Shown: positions 36,339-44,823 of the stretch, in pieces
How the letters are laid out: the number at the start of each line of letters is the position of its first letter
Numbering within the stretch: the first letter of the stretch is position 1
DNA from: Halomonas sp. Y3
GTDB lineage: Bacteria > Pseudomonadota > Gammaproteobacteria > Pseudomonadales > Halomonadaceae
Assembly: GCF_024137965.1 (NCBI RefSeq)
Contig: NZ_CP099975.1
Coordinates: 3,038,001 to 3,102,000, forward strand
Direction: 5' to 3'
DNA: 64,000 nt
The notes under the pieces: generated by a model
What the model was told of the DNA's origin: nothing
The model's database searches: none
The model's input: only the letters and a program-made list of their open reading frames with translations
Translations under genes and position numbers: made by a program

Positions 36339-37778
36339 ATGACCATCAGCGATATCAACGTCGACGAGGCTCTGGAGCGGGTCCGACAGCAGCTCAAGGA
36401 AGACCAGACGGTCTCTCCGTCGCTGCGTGCGGCCATCGATGTGCTGATGTTGCTGGTCAAGCTCATGGCCGATCGCCTGGCCACCAGTAGCCGCAACAGC
36501 AGCAAGCCACCGTCCCAGGATCCCAATCGCCAGCGCCGCTCGCGCGCCAAAGGCGAGCGGCGCCCCGGCGGACAGCCAGGGCATGAGGGTAAGACGTTGG
36601 CGCCGGTGACGGACCCCGACGAGGTGGTCAAGCTCCGTGTCGATCGTCGGCAACTCCCCAAGGGGCGTTCTTACCGCCCGGTCGGCGTCGAAACGCGCCA
36701 AGTGCAGGACATCGTAATCCAGGCCGTGGTCACCGAATATCAGGCTGAGGTCCTCGAAGATGATCAGGGGCAACGCTACGTGGCGCCATTCCCCGAGGGC
36801 GTGACTCGCCCCATCCAGTATGGCCCTCGCCTCAAGGCGCATGTCGTCTATCTCTCCCAGTATCAGCTGTTGCCCTATGCGCGTATCCGCGAGTTGCTCA
36901 CCTCGCAGTGCGGCCTGTCGCTGAGCACCGGCACCCTGTTCGCCTTCAACCAGGAGGCCTACCAGCGGGCCGAGGCGTTCGCCGAGTGGGTGATCCCGGC
37001 GCTACGTGAAGCAGCCACCGTCCATGCCGATGAAACCGGAATGCAGGTCGGTGGCAAACGCTACTGGCTACACAGCGCCTCCAACGAGGCCCTGACCTGG
37101 TTGGCCCCGCACCCCAAGCGCGGCCAGGAAGCGATGGACGCCATCGGCGTATTGCCCTTCGTGCGTGGCGTGCTGGTGCATGATCACTGGAAGCCCTACT
37201 ACCGCTATCCGGATTGCCGGCACGCGCTCTGTAATGCGCACCACCTTCGGGAGCTGACAGCGGCCTGGGAGAACGATGGCCAGGCATGGGCCAAGGCCTT
37301 GCATGACCTGTTGTTGGAGATGCATCGCGCCGTGGAGGTGGCCGACGGCTGCCTCTCGGCCGATGAGACCCGAGCCTGGCGGCAGCGCTATCGAGATTGC
37401 CTGGCGAAAGGGGACGCCGAGTGCCCCCCGCCGGTGAAACCGCCACCTGGAACGCGAGGCCGGGCCAAGCGCACCAAGTCGCGCAACCTCCTGGAACGCC
37501 TCCAGGCGTACGAGGACGACGTGTTGCGCTTCCTCGACGACCCTGCCGCTCCCTTCACCAACAACCAGGGGGAACGCGATCTGCGAATGACCAAGGTCCA
37601 GCAGAAAATCTCGGGCTGCTTCCGCTCCTGGGAGGGGGCGGAGATCTTCTGCCGGATGCGCAGCTTCCTCTCGACCGCCGTCAAGCAAGGGGTGGCGGCG
37701 CATACCGCACTGGAGCAACTGTTTGCGGGTGATGTGCCATCCTTCATGCAGCCTACAGCCACGGATCAGGCGGCGTGA
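36339..37778 (+). CDS. IS66-family transposase (copy 1)
   Basis: DDE-type transposase of 479 residues from ATG 36339 (490 if a GTG at 36306 is used). It has an N-terminal coiled coil and the typical IS66 linker ([24 protein letters not shown]), a zinc-finger-like region, then the catalytic core with [18 protein letters not shown] and a late [19 protein letters not shown] segment. It appears intact. The encoded protein is identical to that of copy 2. It is transcribed toward the neighbouring TnpB element. Confidence 0.95.
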   Translation: MTISDINVDEALERVRQQLKEDQTVSPSLRAAIDVLMLLVKLMADRLATSSRNSSKPPSQDPNRQRRSRAKGERRPGGQPGHEGKTLAPVTDPDEVVKLRVDRRQLPKGRSYRPVGVETRQVQDIVIQAVVTEYQAEVLEDDQGQRYVAPFPEGVTRPIQYGPRLKAHVVYLSQYQLLPYARIRELLTSQCGLSLSTGTLFAFNQEAYQRAEAFAEWVIPALREAATVHADETGMQVGGKRYWLHSASNEALTWLAPHPKRGQEAMDAIGVLPFVRGVLVHDHWKPYYRYPDCRHALCNAHHLRELTAAWENDGQAWAKALHDLLLEMHRAVEVADGCLSADETRAWRQRYRDCLAKGDAECPPPVKPPPGTRGRAKRTKSRNLLERLQAYEDDVLRFLDDPAAPFTNNQGERDLRMTKVQQKISGCFRSWEGAEIFCRMRSFLSTAVKQGVAAHTALEQLFAGDVPSFMQPTATDQAA

Positions 37779-37791
37779 GCTAAACAGTTAC

Positions 37792-37799
37792 GCGGAAAA
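37792..37799. repeat. Target-site duplication, right, IS66 copy 1
   Basis: GCGGAAAA, matching 36238-36245 exactly. Confidence 0.9.
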
Positions 37800-37823
37800 A
37801 AACCCTAGCGGGTAACGACCTCG

Positions 37824-38010
37824 TTGACGTCCTCCCCTCCCTCAGCTGCTTAGGCAGCTGCCGCCAACGGCGGAAAGGAAGAGGATTCCTACGGCGCTCA
37901 GGCGCGGCGTTGAGCCACTCCTGAGTCGCTTCGGTGGGTTCCTGCTGCTGGCGGCCTGACTGCACCACTCACTTCACAGGCTAACCGGGCGTGCCCCGCC
38001 CTTAATACAT
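37824..38010 (-). ncRNA. Candidate omega RNA overlapping the tnpB 3' end
   Basis: In IS200/IS605 elements the guide RNA scaffold covers the end of tnpB and the right end of the element. Here this stretch holds two compact hairpins and ends in GTCAA. The guide would then be the minus-strand bases just beyond it (37823 down to 37804). Boundaries are inferred, not seen. Confidence 0.35.
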
Positions 38011-39118
38011 TGATGGCGCCGACATGATCGGCATTGGCCTCGAAGCCACATTCGACACAGGCAAAGTGGGCCTGGCTGCGCCGGTTCCCCGCAGCCACAT
38101 GCCCGCACTCGGGGCAGGTGCGGCTGGTGTTGTGCGGTGGCACAACCACCAGATGCGCCCCGCGCCAGGCCAACTTGTAGTCGAGCTGACGCCGGAACTC
38201 GTACCAGCCCTGGTCGAGGATCGAGCGGTTGAGGCCAGATTTCTGCCGGACATGGCGGCCTGGCTGCTCGGCACTGCCTCTGGCCGAGCGCGACATGTTG
38301 CCTACCTGCAGGTCTTCCAGCACCACGAGCGCGTGGTTTTGGCTGATCGTGGTGGAAGCCTTGTGCAGGTAGTCGCGCCGGGCATTGGCGATGTGAGCCT
38401 GGCGTTTCTGGACCCGGGCCTTGGCCTTCTTCCAGTTGTTGCTGAACTTGACCTTGCGACTCATGGCTTGCTGCGCCTTGCGCAGCGCCGCCTGGTGCGT
38501 TCTGACACTGTTGAGGGGTGCCAGGTAGCTGCCATCGGAGAGCGTGGCGAACCGCGCCACCCCCAGGTCGATGCCCACCGCGCCGCCGGTTGGCGCTGGC
38601 ACGGCGACCTCGCGCTCGGTCTGAATCGAGACGAACCATCGCCCCGACGACTGGCTGACGGTGACGTTCTTCACCACCCCCAGTACCTCGCGGCTCTTGC
38701 GAAAACGCAGCCAGCCGAGCTTGGGCAGGAAGATGCGGCTGTTTCCTTGATCGAGCTTGATCTGTTTCGGATCGGGATAGCGGAAGCTGTCGCGCTGCCC
38801 TTTCTTCTTGAAGCGCGGGAAGTCTGCACGCTTGGCGAAGAAGTTAGCGTAGGCGCGCTCCAGATCCTTCAGCGACTGCTGGAGCGGGTGGATCGGGCCA
38901 TCCCGGAGCCAAGGTGTCTCGGCGCTATTGCGCCAGCCGGTGAGTTGCTTGCACAAAGCCGCGTAGCCCAACTTCTTCTCACCGGCTTCATACTGCTCCT
39001 TTTGCAACGCCAGCCCCCGGTTGAAAACGAACCGCGCCATGCCGGCAAACTGGCGCATTTTCCGCACCTGCTCGCCGTTGGGCATCAGCTCATATTTGAA
39101 GGCTTGGAGGCGTTGCAT
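37898..39118 (-). CDS. tnpB: RNA-guided nuclease TnpB (OrfB family)
   Basis: Protein of 406 residues with an N-terminal OrfB helix-turn-helix, a beta-barrel region and a RuvC-like core. All three catalytic acids are present: Asp184 (GIDLGVA), Glu268 (VLEDL) and Asp364 (NADHVGAINVL). The zinc ribbon cysteines are Cys335, Cys338, Cys354 and Cys357. The protein should therefore be an active nuclease guided by omega RNA. It lies 107 bp from the IS66 copy 1 end and has no tnpA neighbour. Expression is probably from the TATACT-containing region just upstream. Confidence 0.92.
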   Translation of the reverse strand: MQRLQAFKYELMPNGEQVRKMRQFAGMARFVFNRGLALQKEQYEAGEKKLGYAALCKQLTGWRNSAETPWLRDGPIHPLQQSLKDLERAYANFFAKRADFPRFKKKGQRDSFRYPDPKQIKLDQGNSRIFLPKLGWLRFRKSREVLGVVKNVTVSQSSGRWFVSIQTEREVAVPAPTGGAVGIDLGVARFATLSDGSYLAPLNSVRTHQAALRKAQQAMSRKVKFSNNWKKAKARVQKRQAHIANARRDYLHKASTTISQNHALVVLEDLQVGNMSRSARGSAEQPGRHVRQKSGLNRSILDQGWYEFRRQLDYKLAWRGAHLVVVPPHNTSRTCPECGHVAAGNRRSQAHFACVECGFEANADHVGAINVLRAGHARLACEVSGAVRPPAAGTHRSDSGVAQRRA

Positions 39119-39300
39119 AGTGACCCGCCGCTATATTTATATCCAGTAGTATAGGGCGCCTGCGGCGCCCGCGCTATCCTTCCCCGCCCTGAACGGCGGG
39201 GCTTGTCGCGCCTTTTGGTCAACGCGGGGGGCATTGTACCCCTCAGTCTAGGAGTCCCCAACGTTTATGAGGCGTTTGCTCTCTCACGCGCAGAAACAGG

Positions 39301-39322
39301 AAACCGCGCCGAAGCGCGGTTT
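39301..39322. terminator. Terminator downstream of kamA
   Basis: AAACCGCGC-CGAA-GCGCGGTTT is a perfect 9-bp stem with A/T flanks on both sides, 25 bp after the stop codon of the radical SAM gene. It can work in both directions. Confidence 0.75.
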
Positions 39323-39346
39323 TCGATATGCAGGGGAGGGACCGGC

Positions 39347-40735
39347 TCAGGACGCCTTCATGATCAGCGCCTGCTTCTCGTCCTTCATGGCGGCGAACTC
39401 GGCCTCGAAGAAGAACTCGCTCTCCCCCAGCGCCGGTTCCAGGTGGTTGAGCCAGGTGGCGGCCTCGTCGTATTTCGCGAAGAAGGGCCGCTGCACCCAG
39501 TCGCTGTCGCGGCCCTGGATGAAGCGCAGCACGAAGACCTTCTCACCCTGGATCTCCGTCACCCCCTGGATCTCCACCTTGCCCGGATCGGCCGACATCG
39601 ACGGCCCACGAGCCGTGCGCGCCAGGCCCGGCACCTGCTTCATCGCCTCGCGGTAGATCTCCCAGGCGCGCACCAGCGGCACCTCGAAGTAGTGGCGGGC
39701 GCCGGTGTCGCGCTCCACGAACATGTAGTAGGGAATCATCCCCAGGCGCACCTGCTGGGTCCACATCTTCGCCCACTGGTCGGCGTCGTCGTTGATGTGC
39801 TTGAGCAGCGGCGCCTGGGTGCGGATCTCGGCCCCGGTGGCACGGATACGGCGGATCGCCTCGCGGCAGATGGGGGTGTCCATCTCCTTCCAGTGGTTGA
39901 AGTGCGCCATGAAGGCAACGTGCTTGCCGGCCGCGGTCAGCTCGCGGAAGAGATCGAGGATATCCTCGGCGTCCGGGTCGGTGACAAAGCGGTAGGGCCA
40001 GAAGGTCAGGCTCTTGGTGCCGATGCGGATGTCCTGAACGTGATCCAGCTCCGGCGCCATCAGCCCCTCCAGGTACATGCGCAGGTGCTTGGCCTTCATC
40101 ACCATGGGATCGCCGCCGGTCATCAGCAGATCGGTGACTTCGGTGTGCTCGGCCAGATAGCGGTGCAGGGAATCCGCTTCGCTGGAGGCGAACTTGAGGT
40201 CCTTGTCGCCCACGAACTGCGCCCAGCGGAAGCAGAAGGTGCAGTAGCTGTGACACACCTGCCCCTGGCTCGGGAAGAAGAGCACCGTCTCGCGGTACTT
40301 GTGCTGCATGCCGGGCAGCGGCTCACCGTCGAGCATCGGCAGGTTGAGATCCATCTGCCCCGCCGGGTGCGGGTTGAGCTCGCTGCGAACCCGTTCGATC
40401 ACCGGCTTCATCTCGGCGGCATCGGCGTCGCGGCGCACTAGCTCGGCCACCTCGTCGAAGTGCTCGGGGCGCAGCATGCCGCGCTGGGGAAAGGTGAGCT
40501 GGAAGATCGGGTCGGCGGGAATATTGTTCCAGTCGATCAGCTCATCGATCACGTACTCGTTGACGCGAAACGGCAGCACCTGGCTGACGACCCGCATATC
40601 GAAGCGCAGGTCCTCAGGCAGATTCTGAATCGCCTCGATCTTGTCGAGCTGGCGGTGGGTGTAGACCTTGAACTGCCGGGCCTCGAAGGCCTCGGCGGCG
40701 GGGCTGCCGAGTTCGATATTGATACGCTGGTTCAT
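39347..40735 (-). CDS. KamA-family radical SAM aminomutase
   Basis: Protein of 462 residues related to lysine 2,3-aminomutase. The radical SAM cluster motif is CHSYCTFCF with Cys161, Cys165 and Cys168; MTGGDPMVM follows as the SAM-binding GGD segment. It is longer than EpmB (about 340) and has PLP-type KamA features in the C-terminal half, but the substrate is uncertain: lysine or another amino acid, possibly toward a beta-amino acid solute. I chose ATG 40735 (GAGGAG five bases before); 40738 is an alternative. It stands alone, with no acetyltransferase (ablB) beside it. Confidence 0.8.
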   Translation of the reverse strand: MNQRINIELGSPAAEAFEARQFKVYTHRQLDKIEAIQNLPEDLRFDMRVVSQVLPFRVNEYVIDELIDWNNIPADPIFQLTFPQRGMLRPEHFDEVAELVRRDADAAEMKPVIERVRSELNPHPAGQMDLNLPMLDGEPLPGMQHKYRETVLFFPSQGQVCHSYCTFCFRWAQFVGDKDLKFASSEADSLHRYLAEHTEVTDLLMTGGDPMVMKAKHLRMYLEGLMAPELDHVQDIRIGTKSLTFWPYRFVTDPDAEDILDLFRELTAAGKHVAFMAHFNHWKEMDTPICREAIRRIRATGAEIRTQAPLLKHINDDADQWAKMWTQQVRLGMIPYYMFVERDTGARHYFEVPLVRAWEIYREAMKQVPGLARTARGPSMSADPGKVEIQGVTEIQGEKVFVLRFIQGRDSDWVQRPFFAKYDEAATWLNHLEPALGESEFFFEAEFAAMKDEKQALIMKAS

Positions 40736-40907
40736 CATGCCTCCTCGTCGTTGTCCGGAGCCTTCCCTGGGGGGAAGGGCCACCGTCTTCTCGTTGGGGG
40801 AGGCCATTGGTACAGAGATGGCGGCAAAAGTGCAAATCCCTGCGCCGATTTGCAACGAATGTCTCGGAAAGACGCAAAAAGCGCAACGCTCGTTCAGGCC
40901 AGCGACA

Positions 40908-41144
40908 TCACTTGGCCGGCTTGCGGATCAGTTTGGCGGCCAGGCGCTGCAGACGCGGTGCGCCCAGCAGGATCAGCGCGAAGGCGATCGGCCAGGCGAT
41001 ATAGAAGGCTCGCCACCAGCGCCCCGCGAAGCCCTCACCGAGCCCGGTATTGACCCAGGTGATCACGAAGGTCATCAGCGTCACCATGTAGACCGACATC
41101 AGCACGGAGAAGACCAGCGGCGCGAGGCGGGGGGGAAAGAGCAT
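40908..41144 (-). CDS. DUF2798 small membrane protein
   Basis: A 78-residue protein with two hydrophobic helices (about 8-33 and 43-63) joined by an NTGLGEGFAGRWWRAF loop, as in the DUF2798 family. Function is unknown. AGGTG precedes the ATG at 41144. It lies between kamA and the dctM relic. Confidence 0.75.
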   Translation of the reverse strand: MLFPPRLAPLVFSVLMSVYMVTLMTFVITWVNTGLGEGFAGRWWRAFYIAWPIAFALILLGAPRLQRLAAKLIRKPAK

Positions 41145-41214
41145 GGCGGCACCTGATGGAGAAAGGGAATATGGTTAGGACGCTATCATATACCATCTCT
41201 CCCCCGCCGTCAGG

Positions 41215-41297
41215 CGGCCGAACGTCGCACGCCCAGAGCCCGGCCCGCGGCAGCCACAGGGCGATCTCCGGGCAGCATGAAGAGCGCGACCAGCGCC
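41215..41297 (-). pseudogene. Relic of a second dctM 3' end
   Basis: Directly after the dctM stop codon the sequence repeats the dctM tail. Twenty-four bases (41249-41272) are identical to 41326-41349, with weaker similarity on both sides. In one frame it reads PEIALWLPRAGLW, against PEIALWLPRTLGY in the real tail. It looks like the end of a paralogous dctM left by recombination or deletion. Confidence 0.6.
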
Positions 41298-42604
41298 CTA
41301 CCCCACGTTGTAGCCCAGGGTCCGTGGCAGCCACAGGGCGATCTCCGGGAACACGGCGACGAGCGCCAGGGCGCAGGCCATGGCGGCAACGAAGAGCAGC
41401 GCCCAGCCCACGGTCTGCTCCAGGCGGATCTTGGCCACTTCAGTGGTCACCATCAGGTTCACCGCCACCGGCGGGGTGAACTGGCCGATGGCGATGTTCA
41501 TGGCCAGCAGGATGCCGAACCACACCGGGTTCCACTCGAAGTGCTGCATCACCGGGATCAGGATCGGCATCAGGATCAGGTAGATGGAGATGGCGTCGAG
41601 CAGCATGCCGGCGAGCAGCACCGCCAGCATGATCAGGATCAGCAGCAGCACCCCGTTGTCGGTCAGGGCGATGATCCACTGGGCCATGTCGCGGAAGGTG
41701 CCGAGCATGGTACCGGCCCAGGCGAAGATGCCGGCCAGCGCGATGATCAGCATCACCACGCCGGAGATCACCGCCGCCTCGCCGAACAGCTTCCAGAGAT
41801 CGCGCACGCCGATCTCGCGGGTCACGAAGAGCCCGATCGCCACCCCGTAGGCCACCGCCACCACCGCCGCCTCGGTGGGGGTGAAGAGCCCGGAGCGCAG
41901 CCCGCCGAGGATCAGCACCGGAGCGAAGAGCGCCGGCAGCGCCTGCTTGAAGGTCTCCCCCACCTTGAGGCGCTCGGCGCCCTCCACCGGGGTGCCGCCT
42001 TCCAGCCATAGCGCTTCGAGACCAGCAGCGCCGGCACCAGCAGCGCCAGGCCGGCCAGGATCCCGGGGAAGAGCCCAGCGGCGAAGAGCGCACGCAGGTC
42101 GACCCCCGGCACCACGATGGAGTAGAGGATCAGCGCCACCGAGGGCGGAATCAGGATCGCCGTGGAGGCCGAGGCGGCGATCAGCGTCGCCGAGAAGGGC
42201 TTGGGGTAGCCCGCCTTGGTCATGCTCGGCAGCATCACCATGGCCACCGCCGCGGCGTCCGCCGGCCCCGAGCCGCTCATGCCGCCCATGATCATGCAGA
42301 CCAGCACCGCCACCAGGGCCAGGCCCCCGTGGCGCGGGCCGATCAGCGCCTGGGCGAAGCGCACCAGGCGAAGCGCCACCCCCGAACGCTCGAAGATCAG
42401 GCCGGTGAGGATGAACAGCGGAATGGCGATCAGCGGGTACTTGGCGATGCTGTTGTAGGTGTTGGTGCCGAGCGTCGCCAGCATGGCCGGCGGCAGGCCG
42501 GCCAGGATGCCCACGGCGCCGGCCAACCCCAGGGAGAAGGCCACCGGCACCCCGGCGATCAAGAGGCCCGCGAAGGCCAGCAGCATCCAGAGATCAGGGC
42601 TCAT
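41298..42604 (-). pseudogene. dctM: TRAP transporter large permease DctM, frameshifted
   Basis: The first part (42604 to about 42001) encodes the N-terminal half from MSPDLWMLLAFAGLL to SKRYGW, and the second part (from about 42000 to 41298) encodes the C-terminal half in another frame, resuming GGTPVEGAERLKVGET. Together they give a full-length (about 435-residue) large subunit with the expected helices. One missing base near 42001, within TGGAAGG, explains the break; TGGGAAGG would read W-E-G-G. It could be a true mutation or a sequencing error. The start at 42604 has GGGAGG upstream and overlaps dctQ by 11 bases. Confidence 0.85.
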
Positions 42605-43073
42605 CACTGAGCCTCCCGCGCAGGCGGTCCCAGGTCTGCTGGGTCTGGCGGATCATCATCGCCGCCGAGAGCAGCGGCAGCCAGACGATGTACCACCACT
42701 GGGGCAGCCCCAGCCCCGGCGAAAGCGACTCCCACTGGTACTCCTGCCAGGCGAGCTTGCCGCCGAACCAGGTGATCAGGCCGAGCACCGCCATGCCGCA
42801 GCCCCACTGGAAGAGGATCAGCATCCGGCGCGGCGCGGCGGGCAGCGCCCGCTCCAGCAGACCCACCCGGATATGGCCGTTGCGGCGCAGGGCCACGGCG
42901 GCGCCGGCGAAGGTGAGCACCACCAGCAGGAACACCGAGAACTCCTCGGTAAAGGCCAGCGAGCCCCCGGTGATATAGCGGGTGACCACGTTGCCGAGGC
43001 TGATCACCGCGATGATGATCAGCGCCAGGGAGGCGAGCCAGCGCTCCGGCCGGGCATCGGGAGAGGGTGTCAT
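42594..43073 (-). CDS. dctQ: TRAP transporter small permease DctQ
   Basis: Inner-membrane protein of 159 residues with four hydrophobic helices, the DctQ pattern (about 12-32, 43-62, 83-104, 127-145). The YITGGSLAFTEEFSVFLLVVLTF and RRNGHIRVGLL segments are typical. It connects the binding protein to the large permease for C4-dicarboxylate or similar acid uptake. GAGGT precedes the ATG. It overlaps dctM and follows dctP after a hairpin. Confidence 0.87.
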   Translation of the reverse strand: MTPSPDARPERWLASLALIIIAVISLGNVVTRYITGGSLAFTEEFSVFLLVVLTFAGAAVALRRNGHIRVGLLERALPAAPRRMLILFQWGCGMAVLGLITWFGGKLAWQEYQWESLSPGLGLPQWWYIVWLPLLSAAMMIRQTQQTWDRLRGRLSDEP

Positions 43074-43091
43074 GTCTACCTCGTGAAATGA

Positions 43092-43117
43092 CGTCGCCCC
43101 CGGTAGCGGGGGCGACG
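43092..43117 (-). repeat. Intercistronic hairpin between dctP and dctQ
   Basis: CGTCGCCCCCG / CGGGGGCGACG, a perfect 11-bp stem with a 4-base loop, 21 bp after the dctP stop codon. It has the same position as the hairpin in the TAXI operon and probably favours binding-protein mRNA. Confidence 0.65.
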
Positions 43118-43137
43118 GAGGGGGTAAGCGCCGCGAT

Positions 43138-44148
43138 TCAGCGCGCCTCGACGGCCTCGCGGGCCGCTTCCACCAGGGCCTCGCCGATGCGCGGCACCCA
43201 CTTGTCGTGGACCTCGGCGGTAGCCTCGACGAAGGCCTGGTACTGCTCGTCGGTCAGCTCGGTGACGGTGACGCCGCGCTCCTGGATATCGGCCAGGCGC
43301 TCGCTCTCTTCTTCGCGGGTCATGGCGATCTCCCACTCGCCGGCCTCGACGGCCGCCTCGCGCAGGATCTCGCGGTCACCCTCGTCCAGGGACTCCCACA
43401 CCTGGCGGTTCACGGCGAAGATCAGCGGGTCGTTCATGTAGTTCCACAGGGTCAGGTGCTGCTGGCCCACCTGGTCGATGCGCGCCACGTCGAACACCGA
43501 AAGCGGGTTCTCCTGGCCGTCCACGGCGCCGGTGGTCAGCGCCGGCTGGGCGTCGGTCCAGCTCATCTGGGTGGGGTCGGCGCCCAGGGCGTTGAAGGTG
43601 TCCTGGAAGAGCGGCGAGCCCACCACGCGGACCTTCAGGCCATCGAGGTCGCCGGGCTCGCTGATCGGGCCGCGGGAGTTGGAGAGCTGGCGAAAGCCGT
43701 TCTCGCCCCAGGCCAGCGGGATGACGTCGCGGGACTCGATCGCCTCGAAGACCATATCGCCGGCCGCGCCGCCGGTCACCGCATCCACCGCCGCCTCGTC
43801 GGGCAGGAAGAAGGGCAGCGAGAAGAGGTTGAGCTCCGGCACCTGAGGCGACCAGTTGATGGTGGAGCCCACGGCGGCGTCGATCAGCCCGGAGCGCATG
43901 GCGGAGAACTCGCGGGTCTGGTCACCGGCCACCAGCTGGGAGTTGGGGTAGACCCGCATGGTGATGCGGCCTTCGGTGCGCTCTTCCACGAGCTCGGCCC
44001 AGCGCTCGGCGGCCTGCCCCCAGGGGAAGGCGTCGGAGAGCACGGTAGAGATGGAGAGCTCGCGGGCCTGGGCGGAGAGCGAGGCGCTGAGCAGGGCGGC
44101 ACCCGCCAGGGCGGCGGCCAGCTTGGCAAGCGGTCGATGGAGTGTCAT
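43138..44148 (-). CDS. dctP: TRAP transporter substrate-binding protein DctP
   Basis: Periplasmic binding protein of 336 residues with a signal peptide (about 1-28, ending AQAREL). It belongs to the DctP family: ITMRVYPNSQLV, GFRQLSNSRGPI and the conserved Arg in LKVRVVGSPLFQ, which anchors the substrate carboxylate. AAGGA precedes the ATG. Substrate is a carboxylic acid of unknown identity. The gene heads the dctPQM operon, 135 bp after the DUF192 gene. Confidence 0.88.
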   Translation of the reverse strand: MTLHRPLAKLAAALAGAALLSASLSAQARELSISTVLSDAFPWGQAAERWAELVEERTEGRITMRVYPNSQLVAGDQTREFSAMRSGLIDAAVGSTINWSPQVPELNLFSLPFFLPDEAAVDAVTGGAAGDMVFEAIESRDVIPLAWGENGFRQLSNSRGPISEPGDLDGLKVRVVGSPLFQDTFNALGADPTQMSWTDAQPALTTGAVDGQENPLSVFDVARIDQVGQQHLTLWNYMNDPLIFAVNRQVWESLDEGDREILREAAVEAGEWEIAMTREEESERLADIQERGVTVTELTDEQYQAFVEATAEVHDKWVPRIGEALVEAAREAVEAR

Positions 44149-44283
44149 GGCGTGTCCTTGCTGCGGTGGCCCAAGGGGCTCGGGCCACAGTTGTCATTAT
44201 GGAGCGGGCGGCCAGGCGCGGCGGCGCGGCCGTCAAGGCAGATATTCTACGAATACCAGCGTTGAATGACAGCCGGCCGCACA

Positions 44284-44823
44284 CTACTCGACCGGGCCCT
44301 TTCCTTCTTCGGCAGCAGATGACAGGCAGTGGCCGACGCTGCCGGGCCAGCTGACGCAGTCGCCCTCCTCGATACCCCAGGCCTCGAAGAGGCCGGCATT
44401 GACCTCCAGCGCCGCCCGGTAGGGCACGCCGGGGTAGGTCACCGGGCACTCCGAAGGGTTGGCCGAGCCGCAGGGCCACATGGTGAAGATGGCAGCAATG
44501 CGCTCATCCTCGCCGATAAAGGCGATATCCAGCGGAATCAGGGTGCGGTACATCCAGAAGCCGCTGCGGGGCGACTGGGTGTCCCGGTAGAGAAACAGCA
44601 TGCCGGCGTCCTCGTCGAGGTGATCGCGCTCCATCAGGCCGCGGCTGCGCTCGGGGCCGGTTCGCGCCACCTCGACCCGCAGCTCCCGCACCTCATCGGC
44701 GGCGTGCACCTGGAGGGGCACCGCCGCCAGCCCCGACACCCCATGGGGCTCGGCCACCGCCCCGGGCAGCAGCGCCATCGCCAGGGCCAGCCCTGTGATT
44801 CCCCGCATCACGCGTCTTTTCAT
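44284..44823 (-). CDS. DUF192 periplasmic protein
   Basis: Protein of 179 residues with a signal peptide (about 1-24, ending AVAEP). The DUF192 domain (about 45-160) has the family features ERSRGLMER, DAGMLFLY, GFWMYRTLIPLDIAFI and ALEVNAGLFEAWGI. Function of the family is unknown. The start overlaps the modC stop codon by four bases (ATGA), so it is translated with the molybdate transporter. An extra cysteine pair (WPCGSANPSECP) is not usual for the domain core. Confidence 0.85.
   Translation of the reverse strand: MKRRVMRGITGLALAMALLPGAVAEPHGVSGLAAVPLQVHAADEVRELRVEVARTGPERSRGLMERDHLDEDAGMLFLYRDTQSPRSGFWMYRTLIPLDIAFIGEDERIAAIFTMWPCGSANPSECPVTYPGVPYRAALEVNAGLFEAWGIEEGDCVSWPGSVGHCLSSAAEEGKGPVE

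Larger units (their letters stand above)
36246..37791 (+). mobile_element. IS66-family insertion sequence, copy 1 (1546 bp)
   Basis: Ends are GTAACTATTCAG on the left and CTAAACAGTTAC on the right, an imperfect inverted repeat (10 of 12 bases). The element has an 8-bp target duplication GCGGAAAA and one transposase gene. The accessory IS66 genes tnpA and tnpB are absent, as in the ISBst12 subgroup. A second copy of equal length, with identical encoded protein, lies inverted at 60521-62066. Intact ends, duplication and reading frame suggest a recent insertion. Confidence 0.95.
37824..39219 (-). mobile_element. IS1341-type (TnpB-only) IS200/IS605 element
   Basis: An element with tnpB and no Y1 transposase. 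On the left side (transcription sense) lie hairpins CCCCGCC/GGCGGGG (39182-39201) and GGGCGC/GCGCCC (39154-39170). On the right side lie CAGCTGC/GCAGCTG (37843-37860) and CCGCC/GGCGG (37861-37873). Ends are proposed as TTGAC (minus strand, 39224-39220, possible target-adjacent motif) and GTCAA (37828-37824), by analogy with IS605 elements; the exact ends are inferred. It needs TnpA in trans to move. Confidence 0.65.

Noticed and set aside
39220..39300. Possible tRNA or small RNA gene between the TnpB element and the kamA terminator
   Set aside because: No cloverleaf, no TTC-type arm and no CCA end could be fitted; nothing else recognised in the stretch.
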